64,000 nt of DNA from Sinohyriopsis cumingii (GCA_028554795.2 CM068828.1:7271720-7335719), one strand, 5' to 3'. Shown: positions 11,710 to 22,795, numbered from the stretch's first letter. A program made the numbers and translations. The notes: generated from the letters alone by a model not told the origin.

Positions 11710-12935
11710 CTATTTGATAATTTTGCTGCCACAGAGTCTGGATTGTGTCTCTGAAGAAATAGTTCATCTAGACTCTGTTGCAGTATTACATTTTATATGT
11801 TCAATTTAATGAATTTTCTTTCTTTGAATCATTCTTATGTCATAACTTGCGAAAATAGTTTAGTTAACAATATTTATTCAAACAGAAAAGATAACCTCAC
11901 TTGACAAATCATCCTACTAAAGTGATCATGGCATACACTTTTATCTTTGAAATTCAAATATTGCCCACTCGTTAATTAACATAACTAATATTGCACATTG
12001 AAGGTGATCATATGTATCATCAGTTTTAAAAAAATAAAGACACGATAAAAAGTTTCTTAATATGGCTACTGTGGCAACCACATTGTATGTGTGAGTGGCA
12101 CCATCTTGTTTTTTCTTCCAGATATTTTCACACAAATATCATATTTAAAGATAACATGAATTCATACAAGATCTTGTCAGTTTATTTCATAACAGATTTT
12201 TCCCTCATATTAATATAATCTTTTGAAAACATTTATACATTATAGTTCTAGAAATTTTTCATGCTCTCAGAAACTATTAAAATCACAGCAGAAAGTGTTA
12301 TGTTATATCTTTATTCAGCACTGAAAAATATTTATGAACTCTTAAAGTTTTTTCCCCTATATTAACTTAATTTAATGAAGATTTTCAGACTATAACCTTT
12401 CCATTGGATTTATTTTTTCAAACATGGCGTAAAAAGTATGTTATAGTAACCAATTTTTACATTGCCTTCACCATTGCAGAAATCTCTATAATCAATTTCC
12501 TAGTAAAGAAAAGCCAAGAAAATAAATGGACAGTTAATATTCACTTCAGGATCACAGACCTGAGGCAAATATGTCATTGTTAAATCAAACATTTTTATTG
12601 TGTTTCCTTAGACCTAAATATATATATATACTTGCTGTTACTCTAAACGAAGGCTGGTGATCCAGTTGATAACCTTTTGGGGGTTTTAAGGATGTCTTTA
12701 AAATTAAGGCCTTAAAAATGTTGAGATCTTATATTAAAAATGACAATTTGAGCCTTGCAGATTCATGTCCACAGGTGCCCAAATAAAAAAAAAAGGGGGG
12801 GGGGTGCAAGGGGCAAGCTTGTTGGTGTGTTATAAAATAACTGACTTATCATCGGTGTGCTGACAGGTGATGTGTAATTAAATCACTGTTGTAATATTAA
12901 TAATGAGTGAGTCTGCACAAAGGAATTTCATACAG

Positions 12936-13043
12936 CTAAACTAGCTCAACAACTAGAGGCAATTAAGAAATATATCCACATTCGTGATTCTGTCAAATGG
13001 CAGATACAACAGCATCAGGAAGCTCAAGTGGCATTTACAGAAG
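12936..13043 (+). CDS. Exon-like open frame, helical peptide
   Basis: A 108-base stretch between ...AATTTCATACAG and GTAAAG encodes KLAQQLEAIKKYIHIRDSV followed by KWQIQQHQEAQVAFTE. The composition is that of a coiled coil, with heptad-like spacing of L, I, Y and V. Protein not recognised. A host exon is plausible, but no neighbouring exon was assigned. Confidence 0.3.
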
Positions 13044-13442
13044 GTAAAGAGCCGCTATACTTGTTATCTTTTTAGGGATGTGCTTGGATTTTGCCCTCAA
13101 GCTGGAGCAGTCATAGGATATATAATAAATCGCCACGGTCGGAATTTATCCCCAAGCTGGGGTAATCGATGGGTAAAGTCTTATCCACAGTCGGGGTTTT
13201 ATTCAAGCTTCAGGTGCAAGTTTTTGTGCATCTCCATGCCCTTGCATAAAACACAGTTACACGTTTTTTTATATAGATATTTTTCAGTTGTAGACAGGAA
13301 TAATAAGTATTTGCGAGTGTTTGAAATGAATGGGTTCATTATGAATTGAGTGGCACTACATTTCAAAAGCAAAATTGGATTGAAATGCAAGAACTGTAGT
13401 ACGGAATTAGTGTTGGTTCTGGATCGTAGAATGGAATTGTGT

Positions 13443-13757
13443 GTGTGTGATTGGATTTTTAACGTAGCTTGAATAATTTTTCAGTCATATTGCTACGATG
13501 TCTGCAGTGTGGCAGTTTATAGTGATGTATAGCACTGGGGCATCATGCTGCAAACATGTAGTATGATGTTGCACCCAGTCACATTATCCTGACACCAGGC
13601 CGATCAGTCCTAACACTAACCTCTTAATGCTGAGCGTCTAGCGAGGTAGCTGTTAATACCATTTTTGTAAGTCTTTGGTATGACTTGGCTAGGGTTTGAA
13701 CCCATGACCTCCCGCTTCTGAGGCGGACGCTCTAACCACTAGGACACCGGAGTGGTC
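13443..13757 (-). mobile_element. tRNA-derived SINE, second copy
   Basis: Reverse copy of the element at 4949. The tRNA-like head is at the high-coordinate end (13.69-13.755 kb, reading CCTAGTGGTTAGAGCGTCCG on the minus strand). The tail runs through AACGTAGCTTGAATAATTTT into (GT)n at about 13440. Confidence 0.85.
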
Positions 13758-14397
13758 AGAATGGAATTGTAACAATTACAATGGAAGCAATTTGTATTAT
13801 GCTTGTTGGGGCATTCCTCACTGATGGCTGTCAGTGACATCATCATGGGAATGTGTAACAGCCACATTTTGTAAGAACAAGGTGTAGTTGGTGAACAATA
13901 CAGACACTTTTCTGCCATTTCCACTGGCATCATCTCATATGATGTTATTTAAAAAAACTTCCTACAACATACTCACAACATATAAAACCTATATGCAAAT
14001 CTGATGAAAGCTGCTTGTGTTTCTGAAACACATATTCCATACTGGTGGCAAGAATGTCCAAATCTACATTACAAAAATGAAAACATTACCATCCATCTAG
14101 GAGTTGCAAATGTATGAAATCCTCTTGTTGGGTAGTTTTACTAACAGGCTTTACAGCAGGGCCTTCCATTAGATTTAAATGTGGCAGGTAAGTTGACAAA
14201 GTAGGGTGGGGGGTTGGGGGGACCTACCCCAATGGGGATAATTCATTTTTTTTTTAAAGTAGCATGGTGTAAAGTAAAAGTAGATGGGCTGATAAGGAAT
14301 CCACTGAATTTACAGACTAAAGGTTCAGACATTTGTTTTTAAGAGAAAAATGAAAGAAGGAAACAATACAACAGATATTTTAATATGACTTCAATGT

Positions 14398-14403
14398 TTA
14401 TTT
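14398..14403 (-). terminator. Possible poly(A) signal AATAAA
   Basis: AATAAA on the minus strand, about 65 bp after the stop of the candidate terminal exon at 14466-14486. Confidence 0.3.
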
Positions 14404-14465
14404 TCTAGATTTAATTAAGATTATGAATCAGAATCAGTCTCCAACTCCACTGTAAAGTTTATCTA

Positions 14466-14486
14466 TTACTTCTTCTGCTCAGGCAC
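14466..14486 (-). CDS. Candidate terminal coding exon (VPEQKK-stop)
   Basis: On the minus strand TTTTGTTTTAATTTGCAG is followed by seven in-frame codons, GTG to TAA. The phase (0) matches the end of the candidate exon at 14939-15045, so the two join in frame across an intron of about 450 bp. The protein was not recognised. Phase agreement and strong splice signals are the only support. Confidence 0.35.
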   Translation of the reverse strand: MPEQKK

Positions 14487-14938
14487 CTGCAAATTAAAAC
14501 AAAATTGTAATGCTTAAATAAAGTCATATCATCTCAGCACTAGTTACATATGCAGAAGTCATGTTAATCAGCATTATAAAAATGTATGAAATTTTCTTCA
14601 CTGCACTTGTGCTTCCCTTACTATCGTTAAGCCATGATACAAGATAACTTTGCACTTACTTGTCATTTCTGGCAAGTGGATGGTGCAATCAATTTGCACA
14701 AAGATGAATTTATTTCATCCAAATATTTCATGTGAATAAAAATTCCAAATGGAGGCACTTGTCTGATCAGACAAGATATATGCATATTGTAGTTAGCTGG
14801 ACTCTAGCTCTGATAGTCCTGGGCAATAGGATAAGCTGATTTTGTTATCAGTTTAGAAATGCATCCGCTTTGCAAATACTATGCTTTAAAAGACGAAACT
14901 GAATCCAATATTGATGAAAGAAGAGTCATTTGGATTAC

Positions 14939-15045
14939 CTTGTTTTTTATCATTCTGCGTTGGTTGGGTGCATATTTGAGGATCTCTGATATGGTCTCTT
15001 CCATTCCATTTGCCTTTGCTTTGCCATTAGTTTTCAAGCAGGCTT
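14939..15045 (-). CDS. Candidate internal exon, Lys-rich helical peptide
   Basis: A 107-base minus-strand stretch between ...ATTACTCATGCAG and GTAATC encodes ACLKTNGKAKANGMEE followed by TISEILKYAPNQRRMIKNK. It is open, basic and helix-prone, enters in phase 2 and leaves in phase 0, and joins the short exon at 14466-14486. No upstream exon was identified; a LINE tail occupies 15.17-16.12 kb. Product unknown. Confidence 0.35.
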
Positions 15046-15169
15046 CTGCATGAGTAATACAATGTTTTAAAATAAGTTTCACAACAAAGGATGCATTGCA
15101 TTTTTCTAAATGCCAGCAATAATCAATGGAATATTTTTAAAACATGTACTTTGAAATGTGTCTCAAGTT

Positions 15170-16120
15170 ACTTTATCAATTCATTTAAAAATCTCTGGCA
15201 AGTCACATGAAAAACACAATTTAAATCAAGCCATACTTACTTATCAAAGACTTTCTCATTCACATCCTTTACCTCACACAATAAATATCAGCAACACCAA
15301 CATTAAATTCACACAATCAGTACAAAACCTAGGTGTTACTCTGGACAGTACTCTCACATTGCACCAACATGTCATGAACATATGCAAGGCTGCGTATCTT
15401 GAGCTGAGACGCATCAGCTCCATTCTCAGATATCTTTCAGTTGATGCCACTAAAACACTTGTGTGTTCATTACTGCTTTCAAGACTGGACTATGGTAACT
15501 CAATTCTGTCTGGTTCATCTTAATATCTACTGCAGAGACTTCAAAAAGTTCAAAACATAGCTGCTTGGATCATACTTAGAGTACCACAATCAGAGCACAC
15601 CTCCCCGCTGCTCTGTACCCAACACTGGCTATCCATTCGATCCAGAATCAAACACAACATTAGTTCTCTGTGCTACGTTTCACTGACAGACTCTAGTCCA
15701 ACATACCTATCCGACCTCACCTATGTGTACACACAAGCAAGATACTTACACTCCTCTTCCGACAATCATATACTCATTATTCTCACTATGAAAACAAAGT
15801 CACATGGACAGCATTCTTTTGCATACCAGGGCCCAGCAACATGGAATGAATTGCCCACTGAACTTAGACACAAAGACGCAGTGATCCCATTCAAGAGTGC
15901 TCTCAAAACTACTTATTCTGACTACAAAAACAAACTTAATGACTTAATAATGTTAACTACCTTAAATATTCTCAGCATGTTTTTTATGTTTTCTAATTTC
16001 ATGGTGTTTGTTTTTGTAATCATATCATTGTGTATGTTTTTATGTTGTCTAATGTTGCAAAGCGCTTAGAGCTTCTAAAGATTAGGCGCTATACAAAGTC
16101 CTCATTATTATTATTATTAT
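15170..16120 (+). mobile_element. CR1/L2-type LINE, 3' fragment with (ATT)n tail
   Basis: The C-terminal part of a reverse transcriptase ORF and its 3' end. Visible segments include LGVTLDSTLTLHQHV, CKAAYLELRRIS, LLSRLDYGNSIL, SEHTSPLL, DSSPTYLSDL and AYQGPATWNELPTELR, in the order typical of CR1/L2-group LINEs. One TAA interrupts the frame at 15521-15523. The ORF ends at 16067, followed by GCGCTTAGAGC, GGCGCTATACAAAG and an ATT microsatellite, the usual tail. It is 5'-truncated, with no catalytic palm in the window. Confidence 0.85.
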
Positions 16121-16638
16121 ATTTAGCTTGGATGAATATTTTTTAAATCAGTGGCCATAACTAAAAAATGGGATTTTGTTTTATGATCATAAAAGTATGT
16201 TGGACACCATCCATGATGTACAATGCTGTCTGACATTTCTATGCACCTAAGGTTTCCATCTCAAATATTAAAGCAAAATGCATACCGAATTTGACAGATT
16301 GATGAAAATAAAAAAAAGCAATGCTTACCATTTGAAAAGAGGCAGTTGTCACTAGAATATTCTATTCAAAATGATATTAATTCTGGACACAGGGGATACC
16401 ACCCCCATTTTTTCCTGACTCGTGATATGTCGGCCTATTCTGTGCACAGCTTTAAAAGATGTAATGTTTATCCATCGAGCTATAGAAATGAAATACATTT
16501 ACTGTAGACTGTTTCTGTCAGCAGTTGAGTAATTAGGTCAGGTTTATAGCTAGTTTACAAAATTCAATGTAGAATGCCAATAAATGACAAGATGTATTTT
16601 TGCAAACTAAAGTGATCTTGAAAAAAGATTAGTAAAGT
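16121..16638. other. AT-rich gap before the virus-like island
   Basis: No gene recognised. A donor-like AAATG/GTAAGC on the minus strand near 16330 has no convincing exon attached. No clear terminal repeat marking an element boundary was found here. Confidence 0.5.
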
Positions 16639-17109
16639 TTAACATTTTATAAAAAATAAGCTATTATGTGGAAAAGAAACAACAATGAAATAGGATGCAA
16701 TGTGTTTACGTCTAGTTTTGGAAGGTACCGTCTCTAAGGTACCGTCATAATTGTACCGTAGTTTAATGGGTGGAAAGGCCATTGAAAGGTAAGGGCAGTG
16801 CGGAGACCATCGAGTATGTTCCAGAATAGCTGAATCTTTGTAGATACATAGATCCATTCGTAACTTCAGTCCGCAAGCGAAACACTGTACTTCGTATCCC
16901 AATCCTGACTCGGGTCCGAAGTAGACAAATCCTGTTCTAGCTAAAACATACGAAGAAGGTAATCCTTCCCTATCCGTAGGCCATTTTTGAAACATGTCCA
17001 ATCGACGGGCACAATCACAATAGTCAGGTAAGAAGACTGGAAAATGGTAGGGTTTGAACTTGGAGTTCTCACTGGATTTCTCACTCGATTCTTGCTGCGG
17101 CGAAGTCAT
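16639..17109 (-). CDS. BIR-domain (IAP-like) protein
   Basis: 156 residues from an ATG at 17109. Residues about 28-110 form one BIR domain. Visible are the N-terminal ARRLDMFQKWP, the core LARTGFVYFG, and all four zinc ligands in CFACG, EHTRWSPHC (C-x2-C ... H-x6-C). BIR domains bind zinc and, in inhibitor-of-apoptosis proteins, contact caspases or IAP-binding motifs; some act only in cell division. There is one BIR and no RING finger. The C-terminus after KTRRKHIAS is hydrophobic and may be read-through of a degraded end. It starts 15 bp after the stop of the polymerase relic, on the same strand, suggesting it belongs to the virus-like element. A captured host gene exon is the alternative. 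Function as an apoptosis inhibitor is inference. Confidence 0.82.
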   Translation of the reverse strand: MTSPQQESSEKSSENSKFKPYHFPVFLPDYCDCARRLDMFQKWPTDREGLPSSYVLARTGFVYFGPESGLGYEVQCFACGLKLRMDLCIYKDSAILEHTRWSPHCPYLSMAFPPIKLRYNYDGTLETVPSKTRRKHIASYFIVVSFPHNSLFFIKC

Positions 17110-17124
17110 CCTTCTGGTGGGTGG

Positions 17125-20100
17125 CTATCCTCTTACAACCAATGTTTTATACCGACATGTCCATACGGCAAAGTAAAGTGGGTGGGAAGCCGCACTCGCT
17201 TCTGCTACACGATTTGATAGACTTTTTCCAAGGGTCGACTGACGATGTGGTGTGTGGGTAAACGTACAATCTTGTTGGGTTGATAGGTGGTCACTATCTC
17301 TAGACTGCAAGGCTTCTTTCAATATGCCAAAGTTGACCACTCGACTGGTACGATAATTCAGAGTAAGTCCTTTCACTTTACACTTCGTGTGCACTTCTCC
17401 TTGTTTGGCCCAGTATTCGTAGCCGTAATTTTTGGGACCACCACTAACGAAACTTAGAATCTTGTCATCGGGGTGCTTGTCTGTCCAGGCTCCTAAACGG
17501 TCTCCTTCGATGTCAGGGTGCTGTTGACTCGGGTGATCGATATAAATGCAACTGTCCAGGTCAAAGTACAAGACATGTTCCCCTAACAGTTCTAAAGCTT
17601 CGTACAATTTTAAGCGAGCATGAGCTGTCATGTAAGCTGCAATGATGACATTTCCAAAGGGGTCATCTTCTACAAAGTTCAGATCTTCTTCGTAATTCAC
17701 CAAGATCAAATCCTCACGAACGACGTCCACGTGTTTCATGAATTTGGCTTTGTCATGAATCATCTGAAAGTAGCGGGAAGGTTCGGTCAAATACTCCGTC
17801 TTGGGTAAACACGGTCATTGTGCCATTTTACCCCACAAGCAATTTAACATCACTTTGGCAAACGATCGCCTGCCTTCGTTTTTCTCAATGTGATCTGAAG
17901 TAATGCCTTCTTGTGCCCAGAATTTCTCTCTGAATGTCTTTTGGTCTTCGGGAGTGTGACACCAGGACAGATAGCCACTGGCTTCTTGCTCAGTTTCAAA
18001 AAGGCATCCACGTAGTCTGCGAAAATGCCTTTCTGCGTGGGGTCACCCTTGTGGAATTATTGTGTCTTGGGAAAGTGGCAAATTTCGTACACTTCTAACA
18101 GTTGGTATCCCATGTTCAGAGCTTTGAACAATTCTACGCTGACCCATGTCCCCGTCAAGGCCCGTTCTTCCTGGGTGTGATGACAAGGTTGATCTTGGTT
18201 GCACGTTTCAGCACAAGTACGGCACAAAGGAAACATAAGTTTGCCTTGGCAATGGCGAGGTAAGACGGGATGGTATAGGTTCGTGGGAGGCAAAACTTTG
18301 CACTTGACCAAGCCTTCGTATTGTCGAATGTTTTTTAGGTCGATGTGTTCGGTGAACAATTGTGGGTGCCCTGCAGGAAAGCAACAATATTTGCACACGT
18401 AGGGATACAGTGAACACACGTCCAAGTATATGATTTCTTCTCCTTTCTCTTCGTCAGCTTGGTACAGCAAACAGGTGGCATTGGTCCTTCCTCCGTACAA
18501 ACTATTACTTGGGTTCAGGGGGTCCATGAACTGGTAACTTTCCATGAGGCGTTTAAACTCGGGATCGGTGTTCAAACAGTGATTGTATTTGTGTTCCCAC
18601 ATTTCCACCACTTGGTATCCTTCCTGTTCTAACTTTAGGCGTGGCTGACAAATGGCCTGGTACAAGTCTTCCATGGTTCGTTGAAAGAACTGATTTTTAG
18701 TGCTGCGGTCAGGGTAACAGACGGGACATCCGTGAAATAAGCAACCGTTAAACTCGTACATGATCTTGGGGTTTTCTAAGTCCCAGCCATTGACCGAATG
18801 CATTCCGATGATCTTTCGCCCTGTCCGTTGCGGGCATGCTGAATCCATTTGTCTTCCTTGTCGCACAAGTAATGCAACCAGCATGGGGCTTTGACCGAGT
18901 ATTGACGTTTGACATAGTTGGTCGTTTGAGGACTGATGACAGCCACAGTGTTTTCAAGCATGAATCGTTGTCGGTAGACTAAGGAACACGCTTTGGCAAT
19001 GGTGCAAGCCTCTTTTAAATGATCAACCCCTCCGTGTTCCATGAACAGTTCTCGAAATTTTCCACAGCATCGCCGTAAAATGTCCATGTCGAAACGACGA
19101 TACTTTAGCATTTCTTCCTGAAAGTCAAAAGGGTCGGAGGCGTGAGCCTGGTACCAAGCGTAGAAAGTTTCTCGTTCGGTACGCATGTTGTCAGGGTCGT
19201 AATAGTGAGCCCGAGGCAAATGGGGTAGAACGGCGTGTTGATTGGCTTCTGTATTGAAAAAGTGTGGAAAGTACCCTTTAGCCATTTCTGTCATTCCAAA
19301 CATTTTAGGCATTCGACTCAAAGGCATGGCTAAGTAGCTCATCGAATCTTTAAACTGCACTTGTCCCACTTGCATGAAAATGATTTTGGCTCCGTTCAAA
19401 GTGATTTTAGGACGCTCGATGCCACGTTCCGTATAACATCTCAAAAGAAACTGTCCATCATATCCGGAGAAATTGTGAGCCATCACCGTGGCATGACAAT
19501 GACAATCTCCATAATAATGTTCGATGTCCTCTTGGCTCCACGTCTTGTCGATGGGGTCTAAGACCCATTGTGTGAAATCGGCTAGTGTGTTCGGTCCTTG
19601 AAAGATTTTTTCACGCCCTCCAGGAATCTTACTGCAGTGAGGGCAATAACTCAAGATAGGTTCTTGAATCACTTCTCGCACGCTCGATGAGCCACGCAGA
19701 AATTAGGAATGTGAATACTGATCTCTTGCATGCATTCGAAATCGAAAAAGATGAAATTGCCTTTCTTCTTCTTGTGACCATCCTCTTTCTCTGGTTGGGA
19801 TTGGTATTTTTGTATGTAGCATTGGTGTTCCAAGTCCACAATGCAGTGACAAATGTGACATTTTTTCTTTCCTGAACATACGTGTGCCTTGGTACTGTTG
19901 ATACATAGACCTTGTCCACACATTGGGCACAATCTCAGGAGTTGACAAGCACATTTCTTCTGTGAACCTTGCATCTTCAGATGTTGTTGGTAACAGGCAG
20001 GGCTGACAAATGTGCGCTGACAAGCAGGACAATGCACTGGTTCTTGCCCTTCGCTCAGACAGGGTTGAGAGGCCAAACATCCTGAGCATTTCGATCCACA

Positions 20101-21046
20101 ATGTTTGTGTTGCTCTCGATTATTATAACCATCATAAGTCACATTTCTCACAGTAATATTTGTATCCCAGGAATCCAGTGATAGTGGTAATGGTATCGAA
20201 ATGGTCATCGTGATGATAGAGGTGAATGTATTTTCCATCCTTAAAGTCTTTCCCTCGAAACAACAGAGACCCGCGCACTTCTTGAGGGTGCACTTTCAAG
20301 GTGTATCGTGGAGCTAGGGCATCTTGCAATTTTTGCATCTCAGGAATGCCACAGGATGTGTCTTTGGACAGGCATGCTTGTTGTAACAGAAGTTCTGCTT
20401 CATTTCGTTGTTTGGCTCGGTTCGATTTTCGAATGTTCTCCCAGGCTCTTTTCCATTCTACCGTGTCGTTCTTGTCGGCATAGGTTCATCCCACCACGAT
20501 GGCTCGGGCTAAACACATGTGGTCTTGAAAATTGTTAATTTGGACAAGACTTGTTTTGGTAATGCGAAGGTTGTTGACCAATAAGGTCTTTTTGCATTGT
20601 CCGGTCCCTTGAGGAGGAGAGACGTGGGTCATGTCCAGTGTGGCTTTTCCATCGGTGATGTCAAACTGGTCATTAGATTGTTGCACGTGTTGAATCTTGT
20701 CCATGACTTTGGAAGTGGTCAATTCTGCAGGGCTGCTAAACTCGATCCAAACAGGGGATTTCAGGCCGTCATGTTGTATGGAAAGTCTCAAGCGATCATC
20801 TTCTTTGGGTTGACATTGTCGCTTGAGTGTGGTGAGCAAAGAATCCCACATGTCGGTGATGAACCCTTTTGCTTTCTCTAACAGTACTTCAGACTTGAAA
20901 TCTTTAAACTTCACTGTGTATTTGTAAGCCGTAGTTCTAAATTTTCTAGAGGGACGCTTTTCCGTCTCTCGAATGTCATAGTACTTTTCAGGGTTGACTA
21001 AGGGTGGTAAACTTTGTTTAGAGGGTTTGGATTCTGGTTCACTCAT
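17125..21046 (-). pseudogene. Broken protein-primed family B DNA polymerase (Polinton/adintovirus type)
   Basis: Minus-strand relic of a DNA_pol_B_2-type polymerase that would copy a linear protein-capped DNA element. The first ATG in frame is at 21046. The N-terminal module (about 21046-20490, through LVNNLRITKTSLVQI) is typical of Polinton-type polymerases. A Cys-rich finger lies at 20.15-19.85 kb. Exo I (FFDFEC) is near 19.74 kb, Exo II (NFSGYDGQFLL) near 19.46 kb, the palm motif SLYPY near 18.41 kb, an LNCLWGK motif near 17.84 kb, and the second palm box FDLDS near 17.55 kb, where DTDS is usual. Breaks: an in-frame TGA at 20486-20488; frame changes near 20.14, 19.69 and 18.84 kb; a stop at 18057 with a further frame change by 17790. 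It is therefore inactive as it stands. Length and motif order otherwise fit a nearly complete gene. Confidence 0.9.
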
Positions 21047-21302
21047 GTCCTCTTCAAAATCACTGGCATGAATTTGTGCCAAGACTTCAGCCCTAGTACG
21101 AAGCGATAGATCACGTTTCTGCCTCTTACTTTCTTCTTCTTTCTTCTCAAATGAATTGGATCATTTCATCTCGAGAGCAAAAAGTCAAATGACTAAAGTT
21201 TAAACACCATGGATTAATTTATAGTCATAGCAGACCAGCGTATATAAAGGGTATGTGTCTTGTCCTTTCACTATTCATTTCACTCTCAAACTGAGCACAA
21301 CA
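21047..21302. promoter_or_regulatory. Divergent promoter region between polymerase and CCHC gene
   Basis: The interval separates the minus-strand polymerase from the plus-strand CCHC gene. A TATA box (TATATAAAGG, about 21241-21250) lies ~60 bp before the CCHC ATG at 21303, with initiator-like TATTCATTTCACTC around 21271-21284. The polymerase frame remains open upstream of its ATG to about 21160 without another ATG. No clear TATA was found for the polymerase. Confidence 0.55.
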
Positions 21303-21759
21303 ATGGAAGAGACTACCAAGATTGAACGTTTCATCAGAGCTTTGCGAGGGGTCATTAGAAAATTCTCTTCAGACCAGCCGAGGGACTACTCTCCTTCCTT
21401 TCAAGATAAAAGTCAAGATACTTGCTATATCTGTCAGAAGAAAGGGCATTGGTCTTCAGAGTGTCCAGACCGTCAAAAAAGAAAAAAAAGGGGTTAGAAG
21501 AGACAAAAGTCAAGATACCTGTTATTATTGTCAAGAAAAAGGACATTGGTCACCAGACTGCCCAAAAAAGAAACAAGAGGAGTCAGAAGAAGAGAGGGAT
21601 TCTTCAGAGGAAGAGGAAGAAGAAGAGGAAGAAAACAGACAGGTGAAGAAAAAGAAACAGGAGAAGAAAAGAAGGGAAGAAAGTGAGGAGGAAGAGGAGG
21701 AAAAGACTATGACGGTGAAGAAATTAAAAAAACAGAGAGTGAACAATGAGACAGAATAA
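21303..21759 (+). CDS. CCHC zinc-knuckle protein, Glu/Lys-rich, with frame break
   Basis: From ATG 21303, a basic N-terminus (IERFIRALRGVIRKF) leads to a CCHC knuckle (CYICQKKGHWSSEC). That frame ends at 21495-21497. In the +1 frame a second, nearly identical knuckle (CYYCQEKGHWSPDC) follows, then about 55 residues of Glu/Lys-rich sequence ending at 21757-21759. The two knuckles share the leader DKSQDTCY, so they arose by internal duplication. The frame change lies in the A-run and GGGG near 21475-21495, so it is either a homopolymer indel or a slippage site. CCHC knuckles bind single-stranded nucleic acid, so a nucleic-acid-binding role in the element is likely. No homologue was recognised by name. 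Confidence 0.65.
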
Positions 21760-21818
21760 GTCTATGAACTTTTTAAAGTGCTCTGTTGTGAATTGTGAAT
21801 TGTAAATATTTATAAAAG

Positions 21819-21824
21819 AATAAA
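21819..21824 (+). terminator. Poly(A) signal of the CCHC gene
   Basis: AATAAA 60 bp after the stop, followed by a GT-rich stretch (GTAAGTGTCTTTGGGTTTTG). So this gene ends by ordinary polyadenylation, unlike the two genes to its right. Confidence 0.6.
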
Positions 21825-21935
21825 TTAATTATAAAAGGTAAGTGTCTTTGGGTTTTGATTTTAAAATAAGAACCTACACTCACGCACACTCATACACAGA
21901 CAGGTACTATTGGGTAAAATGGTTTTTTTTAGTTA

Positions 21936-21998
21936 TTGGCAATTGAAAGCCTATCTCTTTTCGAGAGATGTGGATGGCCCTGAAAAGGGCCTTTTTTG
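21936..21998. repeat. Left copy of ~62-bp inverted repeat carrying a histone-type 3' end
   Basis: The sequence from GGCAATTGAAAG through CTTTTCGAGAGAT to GGCCCTGAAAAGGGCC reappears in reverse complement at 23045-23110. The pair brackets the two divergent genes. Similarity is high but broken by small indels and a few substitutions. Confidence 0.85.
21976..21991 (-). terminator. Histone-type 3' stem-loop
   Basis: On the minus strand GGCCCTTTTCAGGGCC forms a 6-bp stem with a 4-base TTTC loop. It is preceded by CCAAAAAA and followed by ATCCAC, and ~15 nt later comes a purine-rich GAAAAGAGATAGG like the U7 snRNA-binding downstream element. This matches the metazoan replication-dependent histone consensus in stem, loop and flanks. 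It lies 22 nt after the stop at 22014. Confidence 0.8.
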
Positions 21999-22013
21999 GT
22001 GTAAGGGGTGAGT

Positions 22014-22575
22014 TTAAACAATCAACTTTAACTGTCTTAAGCCTTTGCCATGGCCAAGGCCTACTTCTGGACTGCGTACTGTTGATGATGATTTCGTTGA
22101 AATCACTAAGGATGGTGCAGTAGGCGTAGTCACAGGGTTGGAGTGTTTAGCTTGGGAAGGTCGTATTCTCTTCGGCCGTAATAAAGAAGTCTGATACATC
22201 TGTTTCAGACTTCTTAACTAAAATGTCTAACAGTACCGTGACCGTTTGATTTTGACACCCTTGTTTCTTTGCTGCTGCGTCTTCTTCTTGTTTTTTTCTT
22301 ACCTCTTCTTCTTGCTGCTGTTGCTGTAGGAGAAAAGCTTGTTCCGCTTCCTTTTGCTGTTGTATAAATTTCTCCAATTCTTCTTTCTGTCTCTGTCTAA
22401 AATTTTCCATGTGCGGTAATGAAGGAGAAGGTGACGAAGGTTCAGGAACAAATTCTTGCAAGGTAAAAAAATCCACAAAATCCCAATTCACCTCTTCTGA
22501 AAGTAAGTCTGGGTTCCCTTGGGTAGTCTCCACCATCAGTGCACCCAAACTGATCGTTTTCTGAGTTTCCGTCAT
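22014..22575 (-). CDS. Gln/Glu-rich protein of the virus-like island, probably frameshifted
   Basis: From the ATG at 22575 (MTETQKTISLGAL), an acidic N-terminus is followed by a Pro/Ser stretch and a Gln/Glu/Lys coiled-coil-like segment (FIQQQKEAEQAFLLQQQQQ). This frame stops at 22147. From about 22199 an overlapping frame continues with RPKRIRPSQAK and ends GLGHGKGLRQLKLIV at 22014. The basic, Pro/Ser-rich tail sits directly before the histone-type 3' end. This suggests one gene with a frame break in the overlap. No family recognised; it shares its promoter with the plus-strand gene at 22796. Confidence 0.5.
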
Positions 22576-22608
22576 GTTGAAAAACTGTCGCTTAGATTGA
22601 CTACGCAC

Positions 22609-22795
22609 AGGCGCTAGCGAATCTATATAGACTATGTGACGTCACAGACTGCTCTCTTCGGATTGGACGTGGACTGACTGAATTTTGTAACGCGTGTTTG
22701 GATTGGTCAACAAACTCAATCCGTTTCAATCCTTCCTCCCCCTATAAATAAGTACAGTTCACTGCATTCCTTCACCTGTTACTCAGCACCCCAAC
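22609..22795. promoter_or_regulatory. Bidirectional CCAAT/CRE/TATA promoter
   Basis: This sits between two divergent genes. For the plus gene, TATAAATA lies at 22743-22750, ~45 bp before the ATG. For the minus gene, CTATATAGA is read on the minus strand at 22622-22630. In between are a perfect CRE palindrome TGACGTCA (22637-22644) and two inverted CCAAT boxes (ATTGG at 22662-22666 and 22702-22706). Shared CCAAT boxes with two TATA boxes are the usual layout of divergent histone H2A-H2B promoters. Confidence 0.65.
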
